Source of the DNA: Azospirillum canadense
GTDB lineage: Bacteria; Pseudomonadota; Alphaproteobacteria; Azospirillales; Azospirillaceae
NCBI RefSeq assembly: GCF_025961225.1
Contig: NZ_JAOQNG010000010.1
Span: forward strand, 300,501-364,500
Reading direction: 5' to 3'
Length of the DNA: 64,000 bases
This document shows positions 42,653 to 51,661 of the stretch, one piece after another. Numbering within the stretch: the first letter of the stretch is position 1; each line of letters begins with the position of its first letter. The translations under genes were made by a program, and so were the position numbers. The notes under the pieces are model-generated. The model ran no database searches and was not told where the DNA came from. It worked only from the letters and a program-made list of their open reading frames with translations.

Positions 42653-43681
42653 TCATGACAGGGGAGCGCAGAGGCGGTTGATGACGTCGTCCAGCGTGAT
42701 GCCGTCCGCCCGCGCGGCGAAGTTCAGCGCCATGCGGTGGCGCAACACCGGCTTGGCGAGCGACACCACGTCGTCCAGCGACGGCGACAGGCGGCCGTCC
42801 AGCACCGCGCGGGCGCGGGCGGCCAGCATCAGCGCCTGGCTGGCGCGCGGGCCGGGGCCCCAGGCAACGTGGCGCTGCACCTCCGGCACGTCGGTGGTTT
42901 CTGGACGGCCGCGGCGGACGAGGTCGAGGATGCCCTCCACCACGCCTTCGCCGACCGGCACGCGGCGGACCAGCCGCTGGGCGACCTGGAGGTCGGCGGG
43001 GCTGAGCACCGTCACCGCCTTCTCGTCGAGCGCGCCGGTGGTGGCGATCATCATCCGCCGTTCCGCGTCGCGGTCCGGATAGACCACGTCGATCTGCATC
43101 AGGAAGCGGTCGAGCTGGGCTTCCGGCAGCGGGTAGGTGCCTTCCTGCTCCAGCGGGTTCTGCGTGGCGAGCACGTGGAACGGTTCGGGCAGGGGGTGGT
43201 ACTGGCCGGCGACCGACACGCGGTGCTCCTGCATCGCCTGGAGGAGGGCGGACTGCGTGCGCGGGCTGGCGCGGTTGATCTCGTCCGCCATCAGCAGCTG
43301 GCTGAACACCGGGCCGGGAAGGAAGCGGAAGGAGCGGCGGCCGTGCTCGTTCTCCTCCAGCACCTCGGACCCCAGGATGTCAGCCGGCATCAGGTCGGGC
43401 GTGCATTGGATGCGCTTCTCGGCAAGGCCAAGCACGGTGCCCAGCGTCTCCACGAGGCGGGTCTTGGCAAGGCCCGGCACGCCGATCAGCAGGACGTGGC
43501 CGCCAGCCAGCAGGGTAATCAGCGTCAGGTCGATGACGTCCTGCTGGCCGAAGATGATGCGGCCGATGCGGTCGCGCACATGCGCCAGCCGTCCGCCGAG
43601 CGCTTCGATCTCCGCCATCAGCTGGTGCGGGTTCTCGGACACGGGAATCGGCGCATGGTTGGCGGCGTCGGTGGCGCTCAC
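42653..43681 (-). CDS. moxR: MoxR-family AAA+ ATPase
   Basis: A 342-residue AAA+ ATPase of the MoxR/RavA group. Walker A is GVPGLAKT (a family variant with Ala-Lys-Thr), Walker B is LLMADEINRASP, sensor 1 is VLATQNPLEQEGTYPLPEAQLDRF, and sensor 2 follows in a helical lid. It is thought to act as a chaperone that remodels or inserts cofactors into its VWA partners encoded downstream. The start is a GTG at 43681 with GGGAG upstream. First gene of the four-gene minus-strand operon; divergent from the DUF1285 gene. Confidence 0.93.
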   Translation of the reverse strand: MSATDAANHAPIPVSENPHQLMAEIEALGGRLAHVRDRIGRIIFGQQDVIDLTLITLLAGGHVLLIGVPGLAKTRLVETLGTVLGLAEKRIQCTPDLMPADILGSEVLEENEHGRRSFRFLPGPVFSQLLMADEINRASPRTQSALLQAMQEHRVSVAGQYHPLPEPFHVLATQNPLEQEGTYPLPEAQLDRFLMQIDVVYPDRDAERRMMIATTGALDEKAVTVLSPADLQVAQRLVRRVPVGEGVVEGILDLVRRGRPETTDVPEVQRHVAWGPGPRASQALMLAARARAVLDGRLSPSLDDVVSLAKPVLRHRMALNFAARADGITLDDVINRLCAPLS

Positions 43682-43784
43682 GTCTCTGCTCCCATTTTAT
43701 TCCGGAGAACCGGACCTATGTGACGAGTATGGCGAAATTAGGTTGCGCGGCGAAATCCAGAGGCCGATCCCTTCGGCCTCCACC

Positions 43785-44360
43785 ATGGACAGGCATTCGA
43801 TGAAGGTCGGTAACGACAGCGCGATTGACAAGCGCGCGGATGAACAGAAGAGCGGAAAGCTTCCCATCACCCCGAAGGACCAGTCATTCGACATCCGCAT
43901 CGCGCGGGACGGGACGTGGTTCCACGAGGGCGACCCGATCCGGCGGATCGAGCTGACGAAGCTGTTCGCCACCGTTCTGCGGCGGGATGACGCGGGAGAC
44001 TTTTGGCTTGTCACACCTGTTGAGCGCGGGCGCATAGTTGTGGACGACGCGCCCTTCGTCGCGGCGGAAATGTCCATAAGAGATGAAGGGGGACAGCAGG
44101 TCCTGTCGTTTCGTACAAATTTAGACGAATGGGTGGAGGCGGGGCCGGATCATCCGATCAGGGTCGTCCATCATCCTGAAAGTGGGGAGCCCGCTCCCTA
44201 CATTGCGATAAGAAGCGGACTGGAAGCGCGGATTTCGCGTTCGGTCTACTACGAAATGGTGGACCGCGCCGTCGTCAGCGGCCAGGATGATGGCGAGGCC
44301 GAGGTGGGGGTATGGAGCAATCAAGTCTTCTTCACGCTGGGCAAGCTGCCTGGCGATTGA
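43785..44360 (+). CDS. DUF1285 domain-containing protein
   Basis: A 191-residue protein (186 if it starts at the ATG at 43800). Family features include FDIRIARDGTWFHEGDPIRRIELTKLFATVL, FWLVTPVERGRIVVDDAPFVA and the closing GVWSNQVFFTLGKLP. Structures of the family show two small beta-rich domains; function is unknown. The 3' end overlaps the start of the NUDIX gene by 49 bases, and order DUF1285-NUDIX-DUF6111-cca is typical of alphaproteobacteria. Confidence 0.88.
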   Translation: MDRHSMKVGNDSAIDKRADEQKSGKLPITPKDQSFDIRIARDGTWFHEGDPIRRIELTKLFATVLRRDDAGDFWLVTPVERGRIVVDDAPFVAAEMSIRDEGGQQVLSFRTNLDEWVEAGPDHPIRVVHHPESGEPAPYIAIRSGLEARISRSVYYEMVDRAVVSGQDDGEAEVGVWSNQVFFTLGKLPGD

Positions 44361-45061
44361 CGTTGGACGACCTGCGCAGGCGCTTTCCGGGCGACCCTGC
44401 GCCAAGCGGTTCGGCGGCCGTCCTGCGCCAAGCGAAGGTGCGCGGCGACCACGATCTGAATCCCGGCTACGGCCCTTTGCCCGACAGCAAGCTGCGGGCG
44501 GCGGCGGTGCTCGTGCCGCTGGTCGACCGGCCCGAAGGCGTGACGCTCATCTTCACCCAGCGCACGGCGCACCTGACGGCCCACGCCGGCCAGATCAGCT
44601 TCCCCGGCGGCCGCATGGAGCATTTCGACGCGACGCCGGAGGACACCGCGTTGCGCGAGACGGAGGAGGAGATCGGGCTCGGCCGCGACCGCATCGAGAT
44701 CATCGGGCGGCTGGACACCTACGTGACGCGCACCGGTTTCCGCGTGACTCCGGTGGTCGGGCTGGTGCAGCCGCCCTTCCAACTGACCCCCGACCCGACC
44801 GAGGTCGCGGAGGTGTTCGAGGTGCCGCTGGACTTCATCCTCGACCCGTCCAACCCACAGCGCCACAGCCGGGAGTTCCAGGGAGCGCAACGGCACTTCT
44901 ATGTGTTTCCCTACCAGCAACGCTTCATCTGGGGGGCGACCGCGGGCATGCTGGTGAACCTGCGCGACGTCCTGCGCGACGACACGCTGGGGGAGGAGCC
45001 GTCCGCTGGCGGGGTTGGCGAAGCGTTGGCGGGCGATGACGCCGTGACCGGAGAGACCTGA
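44312..45061 (+). CDS. NUDIX hydrolase, CoA pyrophosphatase type
   Basis: A 249-residue hydrolase. The NUDIX box reads GGRMEHFDATPEDTALRETE then EEIGL, and the upstream LTAHAGQISFPGG is the NudL/CoAse signature, so it probably cleaves coenzyme A or related nucleotides into 3',5'-ADP and phosphopantetheine. Start 44312 has a GAGGTGGGGG site but lies inside the end of the DUF1285 gene; TTG codons near 44359 could be the true start. The last 30 residues are low complexity. Confidence 0.88.
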   Translation: MEQSSLLHAGQAAWRLTLDDLRRRFPGDPAPSGSAAVLRQAKVRGDHDLNPGYGPLPDSKLRAAAVLVPLVDRPEGVTLIFTQRTAHLTAHAGQISFPGGRMEHFDATPEDTALRETEEEIGLGRDRIEIIGRLDTYVTRTGFRVTPVVGLVQPPFQLTPDPTEVAEVFEVPLDFILDPSNPQRHSREFQGAQRHFYVFPYQQRFIWGATAGMLVNLRDVLRDDTLGEEPSAGGVGEALAGDDAVTGET

Positions 45062-45074
45062 CAGGCGGTGAGCG

Positions 45075-45404
45075 GTGCTGCGCATGTTCCTGACGGTCGT
45101 GGTGCCGCTGGTGCTGCCGACGGCCGGATACATCCTCTACATCGTCGTGATCGAACGCCGCCGCGCCCGCGCGGAGGAAACGCACACCCGCGCGCCCTGG
45201 TGGGTGACGGCGCCCTGGCCCTGGCTCCTGCTGGCCGGGGCCGGGCTGATGGGCCTGACGCTGGGCGTCATCGCCGTCACCAGCGGCGCGCCGCCGCACA
45301 GCGCCTACACCCCCGCCCACCTGGAGAACGGCCGGGTGGTGGAGGGCAGCCAGGGTGGGGCGGTCGGGGGCGGGCCTGTCGGGAACGCGCCCGCTGGAAA
45401 ATAG
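45075..45404 (+). CDS. DUF6111 family small membrane protein
   Basis: A 109-residue protein starting at a GTG (an ATG three codons later is an alternative). Two membrane helices are seen, FLTVVVPLVLPTAGYILYIVV and PWPWLLLAGAGLMGLTLGVIA, with a basic loop and a PAHLENGRVV motif after the second. The family is limited to alphaproteobacteria and uncharacterised. It lies 13 bp after the NUDIX gene and 25 bp before cca, so it belongs to the same operon. Confidence 0.8.
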   Translation: MLRMFLTVVVPLVLPTAGYILYIVVIERRRARAEETHTRAPWWVTAPWPWLLLAGAGLMGLTLGVIAVTSGAPPHSAYTPAHLENGRVVEGSQGGAVGGGPVGNAPAGK

Positions 45405-45429
45405 CCGTGCGGCGGGCTAGCTTCCGGCC

Positions 45430-46674
45430 ATGACCGTCGTCGCCCGCCTCGCCCCGCAGCCCTGGATGACCGCCCCCGAGACGCGCGCCGTGTTCGCCGC
45501 GCTGGACGCCGGGGGTGCGGACGCGCGCTTCGTCGGCGGCTGCGTGCGCGACGCGTGGCTCGGCCGCAAGGTCAAGGACATCGACATCGCCACCCACGCC
45601 CCGCCGCAGCGGGTGATCGAACTGCTGAAGGCCGCCGGCATCCTGGCCATTCCCACGGGCATCGAACACGGCACCATCACCGCGGTGGTCGGCAAGGCGC
45701 ATTACGAGATCACCACCCTGCGCCGCGACGTGGAGACCGACGGCCGGCACGCCCGCGTCGAGTTCACCGACGATTGGCGGGAGGACGCCGCCCGGCGCGA
45801 CCTGACCATGAATGCGCTGAGCTGCACGGCGGAGGGGTGCATCCACGACCCGTTCGGCGGGCTGGCGGACATGGCCGCGGGACGGGTGCGCTTCGTCGGC
45901 GACCCGCGCCAGCGCATCGAGGAGGACGTGCTTCGCCTGCTGCGCTTCTTCCGCTTCCACGCCCATTACGGCCGCGGCGCGCCGGATGCGGACGCGCTGG
46001 CCGCCTGCACGGAGATGGCGCCGCGCCTTCCGACCCTGTCCGGAGAGCGGGTGCGGGGCGAGCTGTCCCGCCTGCTGGCAGCGCCCGACCCGGCGTCGGC
46101 GTGGCGGCTGATGATCGACCACGGGATCATGGACCATCTGCTGCCGGAGGCGACGGAAACCACACGGCTGGATTGTCTCGTCCGGCTGGAGCATGACCTG
46201 GGCGAGCCGCCCGAGGCGGTCCGCCGCTTCGCCGCCGTGCTGGCGACCGACCACGCGGGCGCGCTCCGGGTGTCGGAGGCGCTGCGCCTGTCCAACGCCG
46301 ACCGCGACCGTCTCGCCGCCCTGGTCGAGCCGCCCATGCCCGTCTCGCCGGCCGACGGCCGGGTCAAGCGCCGGCAGGCGCTCTACCGGATCGGCGGTGC
46401 GGAGTTGTACCGGGACCTCGTGCTGCTGGCGGCCGTGGATACGCCCGGCCCGATGGCGCTGGACGCGGTCAAGGACGCCCTCGCTACGGCCGAGGACTTG
46501 CCGTCCCTGAAGCTCCCCATCGCCGGCCGCGACCTGCTGGCCCTGGGCATGGAGCGCGGCCCTACCCTGGGCAAGCTGCTGAAGGAGGTGGAAGCCTGGT
46601 GGATCGCCGAGGACTTCCGGCCAGGGCGGGAGGAGTGTCTGGCGGAGGCCACGCGTAGGTTGAGTGAAGCGTAA
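45430..46674 (+). CDS. cca: CCA-adding tRNA nucleotidyltransferase
   Basis: A 414-residue class II nucleotidyltransferase that builds or repairs the CCA end of tRNAs. Motif A is FVGGCVRDAWLGRKVKDIDIA with the catalytic DxD, motif B is RRDLTMNALSC, motif C is GGLADMAAGRVRFVGDP and motif D is EEDVLRLLRFFRFHA. Full length. The last six codons are supplied by half of the GTAGGTTGAGTG-type repeat at 46654-46687. It ends the DUF1285-NUDIX-DUF6111-cca run. Confidence 0.94.
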   Translation: MTVVARLAPQPWMTAPETRAVFAALDAGGADARFVGGCVRDAWLGRKVKDIDIATHAPPQRVIELLKAAGILAIPTGIEHGTITAVVGKAHYEITTLRRDVETDGRHARVEFTDDWREDAARRDLTMNALSCTAEGCIHDPFGGLADMAAGRVRFVGDPRQRIEEDVLRLLRFFRFHAHYGRGAPDADALAACTEMAPRLPTLSGERVRGELSRLLAAPDPASAWRLMIDHGIMDHLLPEATETTRLDCLVRLEHDLGEPPEAVRRFAAVLATDHAGALRVSEALRLSNADRDRLAALVEPPMPVSPADGRVKRRQALYRIGGAELYRDLVLLAAVDTPGPMALDAVKDALATAEDLPSLKLPIAGRDLLALGMERGPTLGKLLKEVEAWWIAEDFRPGREECLAEATRRLSEA

Positions 46675-46687
46675 GCGAAACCCAACA
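46654..46687 (+). repeat. Half-copy of the GTAGGTTGGGTG repeat at the cca 3' end
   Basis: CGTAGGTTGAGTGAAGCG and the following AAGCGAAACCCAACA match one arm of the palindrome at 59425-59510, with a few changes in the middle. The cca stop codon (46672-46674) is inside it. Confidence 0.7.
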
Positions 46688-46695
46688 CCGGCCCG

Positions 46696-47580
46696 TCAGG
46701 GCCATTTCACCTCGGGCGGCATGCTCATCAGGATGGCTTCGGTGTTGCCGCCGGTCTTCAGGCCGAAGGTCGTTCCGCGGTCGTACAGAAGGTTGAACTC
46801 CACGTAGCGCCCGCGGCGGATCAACTGGTGGTCGCGCTGTTCGGGCGTCCAGGGCTCGTTCATGCGGCGGCGGACCAGCGCCGGGTAGACCTCCAGGAAG
46901 GCCAGCCCAACGTCGCGGGTGAAGGCGAAGTCGGCCTCCCAGTCGCCCGAATCGAGGTTGTCGAAGAAGATGCCACCGACGCCGCGCGCCTCGCCCCGGT
47001 GCGGCAGGAAGAAGTAGCGGTCGCACCACTCCTTGTAGCGCGCGTAATAGGCCGGGTCGTGCCGGTCGCAGGCCGCGCGCAGCGCGGTGTGGAAGTCGGC
47101 GGTTTCCCGCTCGTCCGGGATCATCGGGGTCAGGTCGGCGCCGCCGCCGAACCAGCCGATGCTGGTCACGATGTGCCGCGTGTTCATGTGCGTGGCCGGC
47201 ACCAGGGGGGAACGCATGTGGGCAACCAGGCTGATGCCGGACGCCCAGAACCGCCCGTCGCCGGCCGCGCCGGGGATGTTGTTGCGGAATTCCGGGCTGA
47301 AGGTGCCGTGCACGGTGGAGACGTTGACGCCCACCTTCTCGAACACACGTCCTTTCATCACCGACATGACGCCGCCACCGCCTTCACCGCCGCCATGATC
47401 CGGGCGGTTCCAGGGCTTGCGCTCGAACCGGCCGGGGGGCAGGTCGGCGTGGGTGCCGGTCAGCTCGTCCTCGATCCGCTCGAATTCGGCGCAGATGCGG
47501 TCGCGCAGCTCGGTGAACCACGCGGTCGCGCGGGCCATCTGGTCCTCGGTGGGCACCGTGTGCGGAGCGGGGGCGGTCAT
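46696..47580 (-). CDS. hemF: Oxygen-dependent coproporphyrinogen III oxidase
   Basis: A 294-residue aerobic HemF, which decarboxylates two propionates of coproporphyrinogen III in heme synthesis. Conserved blocks: GGGEGGGGVMSVMKGRVFEK, FWASGISLVAHMRSP, FGGGADLTPMIPDE (Trp changed here to Gly-Gly region WFGGGADLTP), YYARYKEWCDRYFFLPHRGE and GRYVEFNLLYDRGTTFGL. The ATG at 47580 has TTGGAG upstream; five extra residues from 47595 are less likely. It lies 18 bp after trmL on the same strand. Confidence 0.94.
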   Translation of the reverse strand: MTAPAPHTVPTEDQMARATAWFTELRDRICAEFERIEDELTGTHADLPPGRFERKPWNRPDHGGGEGGGGVMSVMKGRVFEKVGVNVSTVHGTFSPEFRNNIPGAAGDGRFWASGISLVAHMRSPLVPATHMNTRHIVTSIGWFGGGADLTPMIPDERETADFHTALRAACDRHDPAYYARYKEWCDRYFFLPHRGEARGVGGIFFDNLDSGDWEADFAFTRDVGLAFLEVYPALVRRRMNEPWTPEQRDHQLIRRGRYVEFNLLYDRGTTFGLKTGGNTEAILMSMPPEVKWP

Positions 47581-47598
47581 CGAAGCTGTCTCCAACCT

Positions 47599-48051
47599 TC
47601 ATCGAGCAAGTGAGGCGGTCTGTCGCAGGGCCTCACCCAACACCATGGCCGCGCTGAGCGCAACGTTCAGCGAGCGTGCGGGCGGCTTCAATGGTATGAC
47701 GAGGCGGGCGTCCGCCGCGTCGTGGACCTCGTCCGGCACGCCGGCGCTCTCGCGCCCGACCATGATGCGGTCGTCCGGGGCGAAGGCAAAGTCGGTGTAG
47801 GGTATGGCGCCGCGCGTGGTCAGCAGGACCAGCCGGCCCTCGTGGGCGCCGGATTGGTATGAGGCCCAGGAGTTGTGCCGTGTCCAGTCGAGTTGGTCGA
47901 TGTAGTCCATGCCGGCGCGCCGCAGCTTGCGGTCGTCCAGGAGGAACCCGCAGGGCTCGATGAGGTCGAGGGAAACGCCCAGCCCAGCCGCGAGTCGCAT
48001 CAACGTACCCGTGTTCTGCGGGATGTCGGGTTCAAAGAGGACGAGACGCAT
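47599..48051 (-). CDS. trmL: tRNA (cytidine/uridine-34-2'-O)-methyltransferase
   Basis: A 150-residue SPOUT-fold methyltransferase. It opens MRLVLFEPDIPQNTGTLMRLA, has LDWTRHNSW, and the knotted SAM site (LTTRGAIPYTDFAF; MVGRESAGVPDEV; LVIPLKPPARSLNVALSAAM). It methylates the wobble base of certain leucine tRNAs. It precedes hemF and is divergent from petA across 257 bases. Confidence 0.93.
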   Translation of the reverse strand: MRLVLFEPDIPQNTGTLMRLAAGLGVSLDLIEPCGFLLDDRKLRRAGMDYIDQLDWTRHNSWASYQSGAHEGRLVLLTTRGAIPYTDFAFAPDDRIMVGRESAGVPDEVHDAADARLVIPLKPPARSLNVALSAAMVLGEALRQTASLAR

Positions 48052-48308
48052 GGCGAAGCCTTTTGAGATTCAGGGTATTCTAATATTGCGCCAGGGGGCG
48101 CGACAAGTTGTCCAACGACTAAGCCTTTTCAAGGCTATGCCGCGACTGTATACCGCACCCCATGCAACCGGGGCCACCCACCCCGGCAGACGTGGCGCGC
48201 CTACGCTCACCCAACGGGCGGACACGCCCGTTCAGTCGTGCTAATGATTGTTTGACGTCTCAACGGGCGCTTCGGCGCGCCGGGTATGCCTTGAGGAGAA
48301 ACACGCTT

Positions 48309-48878
48309 ATGGCTCAGACCACGCATCCGCCCGGGACGGGTGCCCATGCGGCCCCCGGCGGCGAGGGGACTTCCCGCCGTGACTTCCTCTACCTCGCCAC
48401 CGGAGCCGTGGGTGCCGTTGGTGCCGCCGCCGCCGTCTGGCCGTTCATCGACAGCATGAACCCGGCGGCCGACACCCTGGCGCTCGCCTCGATCGACGTG
48501 GATTTGGCCCCGGTCGCCGAAGGTCAGGCGATCACCGTGACCTGGCGCGGCAAGCCGGTCTTCGTGCGCCACCGCAACGCCAAGGAAATCGACGAGGCCA
48601 AGAAGGTCAACCTGGGCGAGCTGCGTGACCCGGTTGCCGACGACGCCCGTGTGAAGAAGCCGGAATGGCTGATCGTCATCGGCATCTGCACGCACCTCGG
48701 CTGCGTGCCGCTGGGACAGAAGCCGACCGACCCGCGCGGCGACTACGACGGCTGGTTCTGCCCCTGCCACGGCTCGCACTACGACACCGCTGGGCGCATC
48801 CGCAAGGGTCCGGCCCCGGCCAACCTCGTCGTTCCGCAGTACGCTTTCACGAGCGATACCGCGATCCGGCTCGGCTAA
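48309..48878 (+). CDS. petA: Ubiquinol-cytochrome c reductase Rieske iron-sulfur subunit
   Basis: A 189-residue subunit of the bc1 complex. Twin-arginine motif SRRDFL (residues 22-27) precedes its membrane helix, so it is exported folded by Tat and stays anchored. The 2Fe-2S ligands are in CTHLGC (C127, H129; C132 in the disulfide) and CPCHGS (C151, H154; C153 in the disulfide). Electrons pass from ubiquinol to cytochrome c1. First gene of petABC, 29 bp before petB. Confidence 0.96.
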   Translation: MAQTTHPPGTGAHAAPGGEGTSRRDFLYLATGAVGAVGAAAAVWPFIDSMNPAADTLALASIDVDLAPVAEGQAITVTWRGKPVFVRHRNAKEIDEAKKVNLGELRDPVADDARVKKPEWLIVIGICTHLGCVPLGQKPTDPRGDYDGWFCPCHGSHYDTAGRIRKGPAPANLVVPQYAFTSDTAIRLG

Positions 48879-48907
48879 GCGGCCCTAAAGGTTCGGGAGA
48901 CCCCAAG

Positions 48908-50176
48908 ATGGCTCAGGCTCACGCCCCGCAGTTCAAGAACCCCGTCGTGAAGTGGATCGACAGCCGCCTGCCGATCTTCACGATGCTGGATCATGAGTAC
49001 AACCAGTACCCGATGCCCCGGAACGTCAACTACCTGTGGGCGTTCGGTGCGATTGCCGGCATCATGCTGGTGGTCATGATCGCGACCGGCCTCGTGCTGG
49101 CCATGCAGTACGCCGCCAACACGCACATCGCCTTCGACTCGGTCGAGCGCATCATGCGCGACGTCAACTACGGCTGGCTGCTGCGCTACGTCCACGCCAA
49201 CGGCGCGTCGATGTTCTTCATCGCCGTCTACATCCACATGTTCCGCGGCCTCTACTACGGCTCCTACAAGGCCCCGCGCGAAATCCTGTGGATCCTCGGC
49301 GTCCTCATCCTGCTGGCGATGATGGCCACGGCCTTCATGGGCTACGTGCTGCCGTGGGGCCAGATGAGCTTCTGGGGCGCCACCGTCATCACGAACCTCT
49401 TCTCGGCCTTCCCGATCGTCGGCGACCCGATCGTCACCTGGCTGTGGGGCGGCTTCTCGGTCGACAACCCGACGCTGAACCGCTTCTTCGCGCTGCACTT
49501 CCTGCTGCCGTTCGTGCTGTTCGCGCTGGTCATCCTGCACACCGCCGCGCTGCACGTCTCCGGCTCCAACAACCCGCTGGGCATCGACCCGAAGGGCCCG
49601 CAGGACACCGTGCCGTTCAACCCGTACGTCACGGTCAAGGACGGCTTCGCGGTCGTCGTCTTCCTGATCGTCTACGCGGCCTTCGTGTTCTTCGCGCCGA
49701 ACTACCTCGGCCACCCGGACAACTACATCCCGGCGAACCCGCTGGTCACCCCGGCGCACATCGTTCCGGAATGGTACTTCCTGCCCTTCTACGCGATCCT
49801 GCGCGCGATCCCGGACAAGCTGGGCGGCGTTCTGGCCATGTTCGGCGCCATCGCCGTGCTGGTGATCCTGCCGTGGCTCGACACCTCCAAGGTCCGCAGC
49901 TGCAAGTTCCGTCCGATCTACCGCCAGTTCTTCTGGATCCTGGCCGTCGACGCCCTGGTGCTCGGCTACGCCGGCGCCATGCCGGCCGAAGGCGTCTGGC
50001 TGATGATCGCCCGCATCGGCACCGCCTACTACTTCTTCCACTTCCTGGTTCTGCTGCCGCTGCTGGGCAAGCTGGAGCGCCCGCTGCCGCTGCCGGCCAG
50101 CATCTGCGAACCCGTTCTGAAGGGCGGCGGCCGCGTTGCCGCCGGCGCCCACGCCAAGCCGATGGAGAAGGCCTAA
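48908..50176 (+). CDS. petB: Cytochrome b of the bc1 complex
   Basis: A 422-residue full-length cytochrome b with eight membrane helices. Heme-ligand histidines lie in LLRYVHANGASMFF with IAVYIHMFRGLYYGSY and in FFALHFLLPFVLFALVILHT. The Qo-site P-E-W-Y motif (IVPEWYFLPFYAILRAIPDK) is intact. Downstream petC starts within its stop codon (TAATG). Strong codon bias suggests high expression. Confidence 0.97.
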   Translation: MAQAHAPQFKNPVVKWIDSRLPIFTMLDHEYNQYPMPRNVNYLWAFGAIAGIMLVVMIATGLVLAMQYAANTHIAFDSVERIMRDVNYGWLLRYVHANGASMFFIAVYIHMFRGLYYGSYKAPREILWILGVLILLAMMATAFMGYVLPWGQMSFWGATVITNLFSAFPIVGDPIVTWLWGGFSVDNPTLNRFFALHFLLPFVLFALVILHTAALHVSGSNNPLGIDPKGPQDTVPFNPYVTVKDGFAVVVFLIVYAAFVFFAPNYLGHPDNYIPANPLVTPAHIVPEWYFLPFYAILRAIPDKLGGVLAMFGAIAVLVILPWLDTSKVRSCKFRPIYRQFFWILAVDALVLGYAGAMPAEGVWLMIARIGTAYYFFHFLVLLPLLGKLERPLPLPASICEPVLKGGGRVAAGAHAKPMEKA

Positions 50177-50940
50177 TGCGCGCTCTGAAGTCTGCCATTC
50201 TCTCCGCGGCTCTCGCCCTGGGCCTGGCCGGCGCGGCGCAGGCCTCGGAAGGGGTGCACATCCCCGAGCAGAGCTGGCCGCACAGCGGCGTCTTCGGCAC
50301 CATCGACAAGGCGTCGGCGCAGCGCGGCTTCCAGATCTACAAGGAAGTTTGCTCGGCCTGCCACTCCATGCGGCTGGTCCCGATCCGCACGCTGGCCGGC
50401 ATCGGCTTCAAGGACGACGAGCTGAAGGCGCTGGCCGCCGGCTATGAGGTCCAGGCCGGCCCGAACGACGCGGGCGAGATGTTCATGCGTCCGGGCACCC
50501 CGGCCGACCGCTTCCCGTCGCCGTTCCCCAACGACAACGCCGCGCGTGCCGCCAACAACGGCGCCCTGCCGCCGGACCTGTCGCTGATCGCCAAGGCCCG
50601 CAAGGGCGGCGAGGACTACCTCTACGCCTTCCTGACGGGCTTCGAGGACACCCCACCGGAAGGCGTGACCTTGATGCCGGGCATGAACTACAACAAGGTC
50701 TTCCCGGGCCATCAGGTGGGCATGCCCAACATCCTGCAGCCGGACGGCGTCTCCTACGCCGACGGCACCAAGGCCACGGTCGACCAGGAAGCCAAGGACG
50801 TCGCCACCTTCCTGACCTTCGTGGCGGAGCCGCACCTTGATGCGCGCAAGCAGATGGGCGTGAAGGTGATCATGTTCCTGATCGTGCTGGCCGGCTTGAT
50901 GTACGCCACCAAGCGCAAGCTCTGGAGCACGGTGCACTGA
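50176..50940 (+). CDS. petC: Cytochrome c1 of the bc1 complex
   Basis: A 254-residue cytochrome c1. The signal peptide ends at AQASEG; heme c attaches at C59-x-x-C62-H63 (VCSACHSM), and the Met ligand lies in TLMPGMNYNKVF. A C-terminal membrane helix (VIMFLIVLAGLMYATKRKLW) anchors it. It ends the operon, followed by a strong terminator at 50972. Confidence 0.97.
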   Translation: MRALKSAILSAALALGLAGAAQASEGVHIPEQSWPHSGVFGTIDKASAQRGFQIYKEVCSACHSMRLVPIRTLAGIGFKDDELKALAAGYEVQAGPNDAGEMFMRPGTPADRFPSPFPNDNAARAANNGALPPDLSLIAKARKGGEDYLYAFLTGFEDTPPEGVTLMPGMNYNKVFPGHQVGMPNILQPDGVSYADGTKATVDQEAKDVATFLTFVAEPHLDARKQMGVKVIMFLIVLAGLMYATKRKLWSTVH

Positions 50941-50971
50941 CCCCGTGGTTCGGTGAGTGATTTTCGACTGG

Positions 50972-51001
50972 ACAGGGCGCCCCCGGGCGCCCTGTTCTTT
51001 T
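50972..51001 (+). terminator. Rho-independent terminator of petABC
   Basis: CAGGGCGCCC and GGGCGCCCTG form a perfect 10-bp GC-rich stem with a two-base loop, followed by TTCTTTT. It begins 32 bp after the petC stop. Confidence 0.85.
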
Positions 51002-51029
51002 GTGGGCAGCCTTTTTGGGGGAGGCGGAT

Positions 51030-51581
51030 ATGGTGGACAAGCTGATCGACGAGATCGTCGATTTCTGGTTCGACGAGGCGATGAAGCCCTATTGGTTCAA
51101 GCCGTCGGCCAGTTTCGACCGCGCGGTGAGCGACACGCTGCTGCCCCATCACGAGGCCGCGGCCGCGGGCAAGCTCGACCATTGGATGGACGACGTGGAC
51201 GGTTGCCTGGCGCTCTGCGTCCTGCTGGACCAGGTGCCGCGCAACGCCTTCCGCGGTTCGCCGCGCGCTTTCGCCACCGACGCCAAGGCGCTGGCGGTGG
51301 CGCGCCACGCCGTAGAGAACGGCTTCGACCTGGAGTGCAACGGGGACGAGCGGACCTTCCTCTACCTGCCCTTCGAGCACCAGGAGGACCCGGACTGCCA
51401 GCGCCTGTCCTGCACCCTGTTCCGCGAGCGCATCGGTGAGGCGGAGGTGGTCGATTACGCCGAACGGCACCGCGCGATCATCGAACGGTTCGGGCGCTTT
51501 CCGCACCGCAACGCGACTCTCGGCCGCGACAGCACGGCGGAGGAGACGGAGTTCCTGAAGGAGCCGGGCTCGGCTTTCTGA
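51030..51581 (+). CDS. DUF924 family protein
   Basis: A 183-residue all-helical protein (TPR-like fold in this family). Signatures: EIVDFWFDEAMKPYWFKPSA with FDRAVSD, LALCVLLDQVPRNAFRGSPRAFATD, FLYLPFEHQEDPDCQ and IIERFGRFPHRNATLGRDS. Function is unknown although it is widespread in proteobacteria. The ATG at 51030 has a GGGGGAGGC site. Confidence 0.9.
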   Translation: MVDKLIDEIVDFWFDEAMKPYWFKPSASFDRAVSDTLLPHHEAAAAGKLDHWMDDVDGCLALCVLLDQVPRNAFRGSPRAFATDAKALAVARHAVENGFDLECNGDERTFLYLPFEHQEDPDCQRLSCTLFRERIGEAEVVDYAERHRAIIERFGRFPHRNATLGRDSTAEETEFLKEPGSAF

Positions 51582-51661
51582 ACGCCGCCCCGAATGCGCT
51601 CGTCCAACACGGCGCGCTCCGCTATGGTCCGGTCCGCAGGGCAGCCTCGGAGGAACGGTTC

